The notes under the pieces were generated by a model that was not told where the DNA came from, did no database searches, and worked only from the letters and a program-made list of their open reading frames with translations. This document shows, piece by piece, positions 9,441 through 17,981 of a stretch of 46,522 bases of DNA. The DNA comes from Methanobacteriota archaeon (lineage in GTDB: Archaea; Thermoplasmatota; Poseidoniia; Poseidoniales; Thalassarchaeaceae): NCBI GenBank assembly GCA_002708695.1, contig PAOZ01000053.1:1-46522 (forward strand), in the 5' to 3' direction. The position numbers and the translations under genes were made by a program. Within the stretch, counting starts at the first letter, position 1; each line of letters starts with the position of its first letter.

Positions 9441-10187
9441 CTATTCTTCCGACCAAATATCTTCGTCTTCCTTTTTCCGGAGTTCTTCAACTACGGTTCC
9501 TTCTGATCTACCATCTGCCCAAATGACTTCTCCATACCATGTATCTTCCATTCCAGGGACGCGACCAAAAGTAGAGAGAGTTGCTTCCTTTAGTGTGAGT
9601 TGTTCAGGTATCTCTTCGTCTTCATTAATTTTTGATCTGAAATCCAAACGATGTGTCCCTGTTTCTTCTGTTTCAAAGACATTGAGAGCTGTTTCAAGAG
9701 CTAAACTTACGAAAAGTTGCTTATTCATTGATCTATCTCCTCCATGGCTATTCGTAGATCGAACAAGGAAATTATTTTCCCAAAATGCACAAACATATGC
9801 TAAACCTACAGGTTTTGCATCTGTCCCACCACTTGGCCCTGCAATTCCAGTGATAGAAATAGCTAAATCTGCACCTGACCGTTTTAACGCCCCTTCTGCC
9901 ATTGCAGCAGCAACGTCTTTTGAGACAGCTCCTGAAACTGAATCACCCTCAAATTTTGATCTTTCCACACCCAATTCACTGATTTTCGCCTCATTAGAAT
10001 AGGTTACCCAACCCTGTTTGAACCATTCACTGGATCCAGAAATATCTGTTAAGGTACTAGTTAACATTCCACCGGTACAAGATTCAGCTGTTGTAACCAT
10101 CCAACCATTTTGCTTTAGCCTTCTAGCAAGCCTAGATGCTAAGGTTGCGTTACGCTCACCCATTAGTCCCACGGGCGAGGGCATCAT
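9441..10187 (-). CDS. pncC: CinA C-terminal/PncC-like nicotinamide-nucleotide amidohydrolase with a C-terminal extension
   Basis: The first 160 or so residues form a CinA C-terminal domain: TAESCTGG near residue 33, with the catalytic Ser of the family, and ITGIAGPSGGT followed by KPVG. This family deamidates nicotinamide mononucleotide to nicotinate mononucleotide in pyridine-nucleotide salvage. The N-terminal MoaB-like domain of full CinA is absent. About 85 further residues (from roughly 165 to 248) are unlike the usual PncC end: acidic, with a VPGMEDTWYGEVIWADG segment, and I do not recognise them. Several starts are possible (M1, M2, M9) and none has a clear Shine-Dalgarno. The gene begins 24 bases downstream of tRNA-Val on the same strand. 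Confidence 0.85.
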   Translation of the reverse strand: MMPSPVGLMGERNATLASRLARRLKQNGWMVTTAESCTGGMLTSTLTDISGSSEWFKQGWVTYSNEAKISELGVERSKFEGDSVSGAVSKDVAAAMAEGALKRSGADLAISITGIAGPSGGTDAKPVGLAYVCAFWENNFLVRSTNSHGGDRSMNKQLFVSLALETALNVFETEETGTHRLDFRSKINEDEEIPEQLTLKEATLSTFGRVPGMEDTWYGEVIWADGRSEGTVVEELRKKEDEDIWSEE

Positions 10188-10211
10188 TCAAGAGTCTGAC
10201 TATTCTAAAAA

Positions 10212-10287
10212 TGGTGGGCCCGACCGGAATTGAACCGGTGATCTTCGCTTTGTAAGAGCGACGTCATAACCCCTAGACCACGGGCCC
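10212..10287 (-). tRNA. tRNA-Val (anticodon UAC), CCA encoded
   Basis: Read on the minus strand the acceptor stem GGGCCCG pairs with CGGGCCC, followed by discriminator A and an encoded CCA (10214-10212). The anticodon arm is UCGCU / CUUACAA / AGCGA, giving anticodon UAC, which reads valine codons GUA/GUG. The T arm ACCGG-UUCAAUU-CCGGU is perfect. No intron is present. The gene body without CCA is 73 bases. It sits between aspS (38 bases upstream) and pncC (24 bases downstream) in the same direction, so it is probably cut from a longer transcript or has its own weak promoter; I see no strong TATA in the short spacer. Confidence 0.96.
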
Positions 10288-10325
10288 CACATCAACGACG
10301 GGTACTCTATTGTTGAAGTAGTTAC

Positions 10326-11783
10326 TTATGGAGTTACTCTACTTCTATCTCGAGGGAATAATACCACTTCTCGCACATTCCCCGCTCCTGTAAGCACCAT
10401 CAACAATCTAGCAACTCCTAAACCCCAACCAGCATGGGGGGCGGCTCCAAATCTAAATCCATCAGTGTAAAAACGAAAATCATCGGGATTCAATCCCATA
10501 TCTCGAAGATTTTGTTCTAGGAAATCGACTCGATGTTCTCTTTGGCCCCCTGAGGTCATCTCATCTCTACCGTAATTCAAATCAAAACCACGGCTTAATT
10601 GCTCTCCTGTAGCGCCCTTTTCGTCTTTATTATGGTAGATGTAGAAAGGCTTCATTTCCATCGGCCATCTTGGAATAAAGTGGAATCCAGGATGTTCTTC
10701 TGCAATTAGATCTGCATCTGCTGCACTAATATCGTCGCCCCATTTGATTTCTCCTCCTTTGGATTGAATTATTTCAATCGCGTCATCGTAACTAACTCTC
10801 GGGAAAGGAAGACTAGGAACAGTTACAGTTATTGGTTCCATTTCCTGAGAAATTCTGTATTCATTGATTATGTGAATCAAATGTTGATCTTTAGTTGCAA
10901 CTTGACTCCAAATGTGATGAATCATCCTTTCCTGAACTCCCATCACGTCTTCGTCGTTGGCCCAAGCCATTTCAATATCGAAAGAAATGAATTCATTCAG
11001 ATGGCGATAAGTGTCATGTTCTTCTGCTCGAAATGCAGGTCCTATCTCAAATACACGTTCAAGGCCACCCAAAATCGCTAGTTGTTTGTAGAGTTGAGGG
11101 CTTTGAGAAAGGAAGGCAGGAGTCTCAAAATAGGTCATTGCAAAAAGATTTGTTCCACCTTCAGAGGCACTCGCAATAATTTTAGGAGTATTGATTTCCT
11201 GAAATCCTTCTTTGAGAAGATGTTCTCTTCCATAACTGAGTACCTTACTTCGCAATTGGAACATTGCATTAATGTGGCTTCTTCGCAGGTCTAGGTGGCG
11301 ATTATCTAGACGCGTATCTAATTCAACATTGACTTTATCTGTAATTCCTACTGGAAGAGGTGTTTGCGCTTCTGATAATATTTGAGCAGAGGTAGCAAAG
11401 ATTTCGTATTCAGGAGGAGGTAATGGTTCGCCTTCTGGCACCTTTGGCGGCCTTTTTTGAGCAACATTCCCAGTAATTTGAACAGTAGATTCTCTGGAAA
11501 TTGACTGAATTTTGACAAACATTTCCTCATCCATTGCGTCCTTTTTTAGGAAAGCTTGCAAACGTCCAGTGCCATCACGAAGAGTAAGGAAACAAACACC
11601 TCCCCTACCTCTAGATATCTCTGCATGGCCAGCTACTGTAACTTCTTGTCCGATTAGTTCAGACCCTGAAATTGCTATGTCTCCGAGTGTATGTGTTCTG
11701 AATGCAGTAGGCAGCCAATCGGTTGAGTCTCGTCCGACCATGAAGTAAAGGAGGCGCATTAGGGACTTCAACCGCTCGGTCAT
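10326..11783 (-). CDS. aspS: Archaeal-type aspartyl-tRNA synthetase (possibly acting on tRNA-Asp and tRNA-Asn)
   Basis: Class II synthetase charging tRNA with aspartate. An N-terminal OB-fold for anticodon binding is followed by the catalytic core: ELDTRLDNRHLDLRR linker, TPKI..SEGGTNLF, motif 2 FRAEEHDTYRHLNEF, GGQREHR, and motif 3 with the archaeal signature LFPRDRSRVTP at the very end. Against the Thermococcus enzyme, the Trp and Lys that restrict it to tRNA-Asp look replaced (E in the AGHAEIS segment; a proline-rich insertion before EYEI), which hints at a non-discriminating enzyme that would also make Asp-tRNA-Asn for GatCAB. That is inference from memory of the alignment. The first 14 residues may not be translated: M9 or M15 (base 11741) are alternatives, none with a good Shine-Dalgarno. 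Divergent from the methyltransferase gene by 56 bases. Confidence 0.93.
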   Translation of the reverse strand: MTERLKSLMRLLYFMVGRDSTDWLPTAFRTHTLGDIAISGSELIGQEVTVAGHAEISRGRGGVCFLTLRDGTGRLQAFLKKDAMDEEMFVKIQSISRESTVQITGNVAQKRPPKVPEGEPLPPPEYEIFATSAQILSEAQTPLPVGITDKVNVELDTRLDNRHLDLRRSHINAMFQLRSKVLSYGREHLLKEGFQEINTPKIIASASEGGTNLFAMTYFETPAFLSQSPQLYKQLAILGGLERVFEIGPAFRAEEHDTYRHLNEFISFDIEMAWANDEDVMGVQERMIHHIWSQVATKDQHLIHIINEYRISQEMEPITVTVPSLPFPRVSYDDAIEIIQSKGGEIKWGDDISAADADLIAEEHPGFHFIPRWPMEMKPFYIYHNKDEKGATGEQLSRGFDLNYGRDEMTSGGQREHRVDFLEQNLRDMGLNPDDFRFYTDGFRFGAAPHAGWGLGVARLLMVLTGAGNVREVVLFPRDRSRVTP

Positions 11784-11839
11784 TCAATTTCTAGAATTAT
11801 TAGGAAAATGGTAAATGTGTTCGCTTCCCGCCGAGGTTC

Positions 11840-12592
11840 ATGGATGGTCAGGATGCACTCATTCAACGTATGAATGAAATTGATTGGTTTCATTCCATTC
11901 CTCTCAAAGATGGATTAATCACGCCCGGTCGTGATGATTCTTTGTCTAAATTAAAGCAAGTATGTCTTCCTTCTGATCTCTCAGGTAAATCGGTTCTAGA
12001 TATCGGTGCGTGGGATGGTTTCTTTTCCTTTCAAGCAGAAAAAAATGGTGCAGAGCGTGTTTTAGCAACTGATCACTATTGTTGGAGTGGCCCAGGGTGG
12101 GGGAGTAATGAAGGATTCAAATTCGCTCGAGAAGTACTTGGTTCAAAAGTTGAAGATTTAGATATTGATGCAATGGACATTTCTCCTGAATCAGTTGGTG
12201 AATTTGATGTGGTCATGTTCTTGGGAGTCTTGTACCATTTACAGGATCCGATGGCAGGCCTAAGAGTTGCAGCAAGTGTTTGCAAAGAATTACTAATTAT
12301 TGAAACATTAATGGATGATTTACATCGATGGAAACCATCAATGGTTTACTTCCCAAGTGATTCATACAACAAGGATTCAACAAATTATTGGGCTCCGAAT
12401 GTTGCTGCAATGAAAGGGATGTTACATGATCTTGGTTTTTCAAGAGTTGAAATTGTTTTTCCTAAGAATCGATTTTTTCGTTATGCTTTACCAGTTAGAA
12501 TTCTGTCCTCAATCAAAGGTTTGTTTGAGGGGCGAGGTTCATTCCGACAAACAGTCCATCAAGGTAGAATGTCATTCCACGCATATCGTTGA
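11840..12592 (+). CDS. Class I SAM-dependent methyltransferase, DUF1698/CmoB-like
   Basis: A 250-residue cytosolic methyltransferase. Motif I is VLDIGAWDGFFSF, followed by the acidic end of strand 2 in ATDHY, then FDVVMFLGVLYHLQDP (motif IV region) and ETL after strand 5. The opening WFHSIPLKDG..TPG and the later STNYWAPNVAAMKGMLHDLGF are typical of the DUF1698 group, which includes the tRNA-modifying CmoB and many sugar or small-molecule methyltransferases. The substrate cannot be fixed from sequence. GAGG lies 4 bases before the ATG. A GTAAATG element 26 bases before the ATG may serve as a weak TATA box. A T-run follows the stop, so it is probably a single-gene unit upstream of metK. Confidence 0.8.
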   Translation: MDGQDALIQRMNEIDWFHSIPLKDGLITPGRDDSLSKLKQVCLPSDLSGKSVLDIGAWDGFFSFQAEKNGAERVLATDHYCWSGPGWGSNEGFKFAREVLGSKVEDLDIDAMDISPESVGEFDVVMFLGVLYHLQDPMAGLRVAASVCKELLIIETLMDDLHRWKPSMVYFPSDSYNKDSTNYWAPNVAAMKGMLHDLGFSRVEIVFPKNRFFRYALPVRILSSIKGLFEGRGSFRQTVHQGRMSFHAYR

Positions 12593-12598
12593 AAACCT

Positions 12599-12610
12599 CC
12601 TTTTTTTCTT
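12599..12610 (+). terminator. T-rich terminator after the methyltransferase gene
   Basis: CC followed by seven T and then CTT begins 9 bases after the stop at 12592. Archaeal RNA polymerase terminates at such U-rich tracts without needing a hairpin. A small CTTC/GAAG repeat follows at 12609-12622 and belongs to the metK upstream region. Confidence 0.4.
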
Positions 12611-12660
12611 CGTTTTATTGAAGCATACGATTGAAATGCTATTGCTAGGTCGCGTGCTAC

Positions 12661-13914
12661 ATGAGTGAAGGCGGATGGCTGTTTACGTCTGAATCGGTGG
12701 CTTCTGGTCACCCTGACAAATTATGTGATGCAATATCAGATTCTATTCTCGATGCATGTTTATCTGTTGACCCTAACGCTAAGGTTGCTGTTGAAACTTT
12801 AGTGAAAGGGAGAGAGGACAAGGCATTTATTGTTCTTGGAGGAGAAGTCACTTTGGCTGAAGGCGTTCCGAATCCTGATTTTGTTCAAGTTGCTAGAGAT
12901 GCAGCTGTTAGAATTGGCTATATTAGTCATGAAATTGGTATGGATGCACGTTCAGAAGAAACTTGTGAAGTAATCGAATTGATTACTAGACAGTCTGCGC
13001 ATATCAATCGAGGAGTAATCCAAGAAATAGATTCTCAAGGTGCAGGAGATCAAGGATTGATGTTCGGATATGCTTGTGATGAAACAGAATCATATGAGGG
13101 GCACCAAGGTCGTTGGATGCCCCTTGCAATTGCATTAGCTCAAGCATTAACTCGCCAATATCGAAAATGTAGAGATAATGGAACTATTGATTGGGCACGC
13201 CCAGATGCTAAATCTCAGGTGACTCTATTACACGATGACGATGGTTCAGTGGTTTGTGCAACAAATATTGTTATTGCAACTCAACACAAGGACATGGTAG
13301 ACGATTTTGGTTCCGAAGAAAAGGAACAGGAATGGATAAAGAATCAGATAATTGAGCATGTAATTTCTCCAATAGTGCCCTCTTCACTAATCAATGAAAG
13401 TACTGAAATTGTTGTGAATGGAACTGGAAGATTTGCCGACCCAGGTGGTCCATACGCTGATGCTGGTCTTACTGGTAGGAAAATTATTGTTGACACATAT
13501 GGGGGAAGGGGGCGCCATGGTGGTGGAGCCTTTTCTGGAAAAGATCCCTCCAAAGTTGACCGTTCCGCAGCCTATGCTTCGAGATGGGCTGCTAAGCATG
13601 TAGTAGCTTCCGGTCTTTCTCGTGAATGTGAAATTCAATTGGCATATGCAATCGGTGTACCTAAGCCTGTTAGTGTACGAGTAGATACTTTCGGAACCGG
13701 TTTAATTTCTGATGATCAAATTGCATCTCTTGTAAGCGAACACTTCGATTTCCGTCCAGGTCACATCATCCAGAACCTTCGACTTAAGGCTCCGATTTAT
13801 TCAGTCACTGCTTCTGGAGGTCACTTTGGAAGGGTTCCTGAAGATTCTTCGCAATTTACTTGGGAACGATTAGACGAGGCAATTCTTTCCGCATTCCGAA
13901 ATCAATTGGAATAA
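12661..13914 (+). CDS. metK: S-adenosylmethionine synthetase, bacterial/eukaryotic type
   Basis: Makes S-adenosylmethionine from methionine and ATP in the cytosol. The 417-residue protein has the full bacterial pattern: FTSESVASGHPDKLCDAISD at the N-terminus with the active-site His, GAGDQGLMFGYACDET in the middle domain, and the P-loop-like GGGAFSGKDPSKVDRSAAY. It is not the divergent archaeal MAT found in most archaea, so the gene has a bacterial-like ancestry. The product would supply the SAM-dependent methyltransferases nearby (the DUF1698-like protein and TrmI), though also many others. The ATG directly follows a 68-base spacer; no clear Shine-Dalgarno is visible. Confidence 0.95.
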   Translation: MSEGGWLFTSESVASGHPDKLCDAISDSILDACLSVDPNAKVAVETLVKGREDKAFIVLGGEVTLAEGVPNPDFVQVARDAAVRIGYISHEIGMDARSEETCEVIELITRQSAHINRGVIQEIDSQGAGDQGLMFGYACDETESYEGHQGRWMPLAIALAQALTRQYRKCRDNGTIDWARPDAKSQVTLLHDDDGSVVCATNIVIATQHKDMVDDFGSEEKEQEWIKNQIIEHVISPIVPSSLINESTEIVVNGTGRFADPGGPYADAGLTGRKIIVDTYGGRGRHGGGAFSGKDPSKVDRSAAYASRWAAKHVVASGLSRECEIQLAYAIGVPKPVSVRVDTFGTGLISDDQIASLVSEHFDFRPGHIIQNLRLKAPIYSVTASGGHFGRVPEDSSQFTWERLDEAILSAFRNQLE

Positions 13915-13973
13915 TGCTTCCATTTTCTCATTTTCGCGAGGGCTTCATAGCGAAGGTAATGGTCCATTAGGTA

Positions 13974-16900
13974 ATGCGTCGCGGTTCAGTTGTAGCCTGT
14001 GTCCTTTTCTTGTTGGCTTCTTGTGGGCCACTGGTCGGCATTGTTTCAGCAGATTCTTCTGTTTTATTGGATCTTGATCGAGATTTGGTTGTCTTGACTC
14101 CTGGCCAATCAACAAATGTTACTTTGACAATTGAAAACAATGATACCTCTATCCACGATTTCACGCTATCATTAGGTAGTTCTAATGCTGGTCCTGAATG
14201 GACAGTAAATCTCACTCAAACTTCGATAAACCAAGTTTACCCTTATGCTAGTGATTCAATCGAGATTGTTATTTCGTTGAATGGGAATCCATCTTCTTCT
14301 TCTTCGGGAACTCAATGGATTGTTGTTAATCGAAGCGGGGCATCTTCTAGCATTGAAGTTCATCTTTCAGTAGGGGCGATGTATCTTCCAGATATTGATG
14401 CTACTGGAATAGGAAATAGTGGATTGATTCATTCTGAAGTCAATTCTACTCTTGTTTTACCAGTACAAATTTCAAATTTCGGCTCTGTTCAAGATACAAT
14501 ATTGCTTAGTGTGGATTCAGAACCGGATATCGCTGGTTTTTGGGCCAATCAATCTAGTGGTAGTTCCAATAATTCGAACAATTCAGAAGGAAACAACAGC
14601 AGTGGGAATAACACCAGTGGAAGCAATAATACTACAATCAATAATTTGTTAATGTATGGAAATAGTTACACTTCTCAAAATTCACTTCACACTATAATTG
14701 AGGACTTAGGGGTTACAAATGCTGAGGCTTTAACAGGAGGTGGAATGAGATTTAATGGACATTGGGACAACGTGAATACTTCCGGACACTCTTGGAATAC
14801 TACTCTAAGGAATTCTAATTGGGATTATGTGATTCTTCAAGATCAAAGTCAAGTTCCGGGATTCAATAGGACTGAAACATCTTGGATTGAAGACAAAGAT
14901 GCTGCCATATTATTGGCCGATGCAATCGAATCTGAATCTTCAGAATCGGTACTAATGATGACTTGGGGAAGGAGAAATGGAGACCCTCTTAATCCTACGA
15001 TTTATTCAAATTTCACAATGATGCAAGATCGACTTGAACAAGGTTACATTGATTTCCATGACAATATGACTGTTCAAGGTCGTGATGTTTGGATTGCACC
15101 AGTAGGCCTTGCATTCAAACACATTCATGATTCGATACAATCATCTGGCTCAAATCCAATTTCAGTAGGTTCAACCTTCTATGGGTTATACTCTGCAGAT
15201 GGTAGTCATCCTTCATTGTCTGGAAGTTATTTGGCAGCATGTGTGATTTATGCCACGTTGACAGGAGAAACTCCAGTTGGTTCTAATGATTCTGTTGCAC
15301 TCTCAAGTTCATTGAAACTTGAATTACAACAAGCTGCTGCTGCAACTGTATTCAATGAAACAAGCCATCTCTCATATCCTTGGGAGAATTCTTCTTCTGG
15401 TGGAGGGACTTCTATGCCACGTTCTGTTCCGAGCCAAGGTCTCGATGCGTCTAGTTGGTCAGTTAATTGGGAAGATCCAGTTGTCAGAAATTTATCTTCT
15501 GGCGCTTCAACATTCGTTAATCTCAGTATTGAAGTTCCTTCTAATGCTGCCCCTGGACCTTATGGTTTCAGACTTTATTCCTCTAGTGCATTAGGCAATA
15601 CCAGTGTTAGCACAGTAATGGTAGTTGATGTGAATGGGACTCATTTGTTTGAGTCAAATTTCTCATCAGATAGTTCTTGGATTCCAGGCGGTTCAGGAAA
15701 TGTTACTCTAACATTAACTGATGTAGGTACTGATGGAATTTCTCCGTCACTAGTTTCAGGAAGTATATCTAGCACGGGTGCTTGTTTAGTAGATAGTGTC
15801 GAATCTTTAGATACATCTTCTTCGCCATCTTGGTTATTTGAAATGAATATTCTGTCATCAGCCAATACGGGAGATCTCTGCCACCTTTCTCTTAGTATTC
15901 ATGAATCTGAAGGAGATACTACTACAGTTTTGACACATTCATTTGTTATTGGAGAGCATCTTTCAATTGAGATTGTAATGCCATCAGTTCCAGTTTTAAT
16001 TGAACCTGGAGAATCTTCAACTGTTGACATCATTTTGTCGAATACTGGGACAGAAGATGTCACGGTTTCAGCATCTCCCTCTGTTATCAATGGATTATCT
16101 ATTTCTATTCAAGAAACCGAAGTTAAGCGAGGAACAACCGAGATCATGACTGTATCCATATTTGTTGATTCAGATATCCCAATTGTTGGTTTAGCAACGA
16201 CTAACATCACTTTCTCTACCAACTTAACAGGGGTTGAGATTTCCGTTGATGGAGATGAAACGAGTTTAGGAAATATTGAGTTTGACATTTCTTCTTGGAT
16301 TTCTCTTCGAATTATCCCTCCTCAAACTAACGGCATTACTCTTGAACCAGGTTCTTCTTCTGTGTTTTCGTTTGACATAGAAAGTCTGGGAACTCAATCT
16401 GTTGACGCATCTTTGGTATGGTCTTCTGTTCCTGCGGGGATTAGTTTGAGTACACAAAATGGCTCGATTTCTCTTTCAGTTGGCGAAATTAAGACTGTAT
16501 CTGTTTTAATCGAATCAGAGCAATCAGCAGTTGCAATAAATTCACCTGTGAACTTTGAATTAGTTTCCACTAGTGATGGTATTACTCTTGATTCAATAAA
16601 TGCATCAATTTCCATCACTCCAAGAGGAATTCCATCTTTGAGCACAGGTTCATCACAGTTGCCTATCTTAGCATCTTTATGGAGCACTGTTGATTTTACC
16701 ATCGCAAATACTGGAAATTCTGCTGGAGTTTTTGAGGTTGTAGTCGACGAAAGTCCAGATGGTGTTCAAGTGGTACTTTCCGAGAGTGCCTTTTCACTAA
16801 ATTCAGGTGCTACTGCCTCTCTTGAAGTTCAGGTAAAGGGCGATGGAATTGGAACCTTGGCCCTAAGGGCATATTCTACAACTGGACCTAGTTTCAATTC

Positions 16901-17981
16901 GACTGAATCGCTTGAAATTATTCAAGGATCATTGGCTGCTCAGGTTACTATTTCCCCATCTGTAGCGAATTTACAACATGATGAAACGATAACATTCTCT
17001 GGATATATTTTCAACCCTACAGATAGTTCAGGTGAATATGCATTAGAGGTTTTGAGTAGTTTAGATTGCGCCTTAGCTGCGTCTAGTATCACTGTCCCTT
17101 CTGGCTCTTCTATTGAAGTCTTGATTTCGTGTGAATCGACGTCATCGAACCTTGCAGGATTGCATCAGGTTACTTTGGTAGCTCGGCCAGTCGATCTCCC
17201 TTCTGCATCCACTTCATCTTCTTCAGATGTAACTCTAATTGAATCTGTAGGGCCTAACGGAGCACTCCTTTTAGATATTCAATTAGTGGATGACGGTGGA
17301 CTAATTATTGATAGAGAAGGAAGCTTGACTATGGTAGTTAGAGTTGAAAACTCAGGTAATTCTCACAAGAAAGGAATACTGATTTTATCTGGCAAAGGAT
17401 TGAATTCTGGTTTAGTAAAAACTTGGGACGTCCAACCTACAGGTTCAACTCTTCCAGCATATGATATTGCACCAGGTGAAGCAGTTACAATGTCTCTAAC
17501 GTTAACTAGTTCAGGATTAGAATCTGGCCTTTATGATCTAACAATTACTGCTTCTGAAGACGATGGTTCTGGAACAGTATCTCTTACTACCATCCAAATT
17601 TATGTTGAAGACGCCCCTCTTCCTCCTGCTGGAATTTCATTGCCTACAGGCCACAGCATCAATAATTCTACCAGCCTTTCTGTGATGTTGGGAGGCTATA
17701 TCTTTGCGTTATTGGCAATCATGGCTCTTCGATGGACTATGAGGCGCTCAAGAGCATCAATTGAAGCGATTCAATTGGCAGCGGTTGAAGCGGCTCAAAT
17801 AGAAGAACCAGAACATGAGGAAGAAGAAGAACCTCTGGCAGAAGGAGAGGTTCGATCAAGTATTGATGGTTCTGCAATTTGTCCTTTTTGCACTACTAGG
17901 TCTAAGTTGCCGAAGGACAAAACACCTCCTTTCCGATTCCGTTGCCCTTCTTGTTCCGAAGTCGTTAGAGTAGTCGAATAG
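13974..17981 (+). CDS. Giant surface protein with inserted SGNH-hydrolase-like domain and cytoplasmic zinc ribbon
   Basis: A 1335-residue protein, mostly outside the cell. Signal peptide at 1-27 (VVACVLFLLASCGPLVGIVSA). Repeated beta-sandwich segments of the NEW3/CARDB kind occupy about 28-190 and 490-1215. A Ser/Asn linker (about 193-222) leads into an SGNH-hydrolase-like domain (about 224-460) with MYGNSYT (candidate nucleophile S231) and ADGSHPS (candidate D409 and H412), like DUF4886-type esterases. A membrane helix lies at about 1233-1257 followed by RRSR, a Glu-rich stretch and a C-terminal ribbon C1303-x2-C1306...C1324-x2-C1327. By topology the ribbon is in the cytoplasm. Likely a surface esterase or deacetylase of unknown substrate. 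The Asn/Ser/Thr content suggests heavy N-glycosylation. The stop abuts the TrmI stop. Confidence 0.75.
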   Translation: MRRGSVVACVLFLLASCGPLVGIVSADSSVLLDLDRDLVVLTPGQSTNVTLTIENNDTSIHDFTLSLGSSNAGPEWTVNLTQTSINQVYPYASDSIEIVISLNGNPSSSSSGTQWIVVNRSGASSSIEVHLSVGAMYLPDIDATGIGNSGLIHSEVNSTLVLPVQISNFGSVQDTILLSVDSEPDIAGFWANQSSGSSNNSNNSEGNNSSGNNTSGSNNTTINNLLMYGNSYTSQNSLHTIIEDLGVTNAEALTGGGMRFNGHWDNVNTSGHSWNTTLRNSNWDYVILQDQSQVPGFNRTETSWIEDKDAAILLADAIESESSESVLMMTWGRRNGDPLNPTIYSNFTMMQDRLEQGYIDFHDNMTVQGRDVWIAPVGLAFKHIHDSIQSSGSNPISVGSTFYGLYSADGSHPSLSGSYLAACVIYATLTGETPVGSNDSVALSSSLKLELQQAAAATVFNETSHLSYPWENSSSGGGTSMPRSVPSQGLDASSWSVNWEDPVVRNLSSGASTFVNLSIEVPSNAAPGPYGFRLYSSSALGNTSVSTVMVVDVNGTHLFESNFSSDSSWIPGGSGNVTLTLTDVGTDGISPSLVSGSISSTGACLVDSVESLDTSSSPSWLFEMNILSSANTGDLCHLSLSIHESEGDTTTVLTHSFVIGEHLSIEIVMPSVPVLIEPGESSTVDIILSNTGTEDVTVSASPSVINGLSISIQETEVKRGTTEIMTVSIFVDSDIPIVGLATTNITFSTNLTGVEISVDGDETSLGNIEFDISSWISLRIIPPQTNGITLEPGSSSVFSFDIESLGTQSVDASLVWSSVPAGISLSTQNGSISLSVGEIKTVSVLIESEQSAVAINSPVNFELVSTSDGITLDSINASISITPRGIPSLSTGSSQLPILASLWSTVDFTIANTGNSAGVFEVVVDESPDGVQVVLSESAFSLNSGATASLEVQVKGDGIGTLALRAYSTTGPSFNSTESLEIIQGSLAAQVTISPSVANLQHDETITFSGYIFNPTDSSGEYALEVLSSLDCALAASSITVPSGSSIEVLISCESTSSNLAGLHQVTLVARPVDLPSASTSSSSDVTLIESVGPNGALLLDIQLVDDGGLIIDREGSLTMVVRVENSGNSHKKGILILSGKGLNSGLVKTWDVQPTGSTLPAYDIAPGEAVTMSLTLTSSGLESGLYDLTITASEDDGSGTVSLTTIQIYVEDAPLPPAGISLPTGHSINNSTSLSVMLGGYIFALLAIMALRWTMRRSRASIEAIQLAAVEAAQIEEPEHEEEEEPLAEGEVRSSIDGSAICPFCTTRSKLPKDKTPPFRFRCPSCSEVVRVVE

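Noticed and set aside
13974-14054. LASC in the signal sequence of the SGNH surface protein as a lipoprotein box
   Set aside because: The hydrophobic stretch continues past the cysteine to a better signal-peptidase site (VSA), and the protein already has a C-terminal membrane anchor. Lipid attachment is not excluded but not supported.
14550-14645. Low-complexity Ser/Asn repeats as a possible CRISPR or tandem-repeat array
   Set aside because: It is in frame, codes for an Asn/Ser/Gly linker, and has no constant repeat or spacer length.
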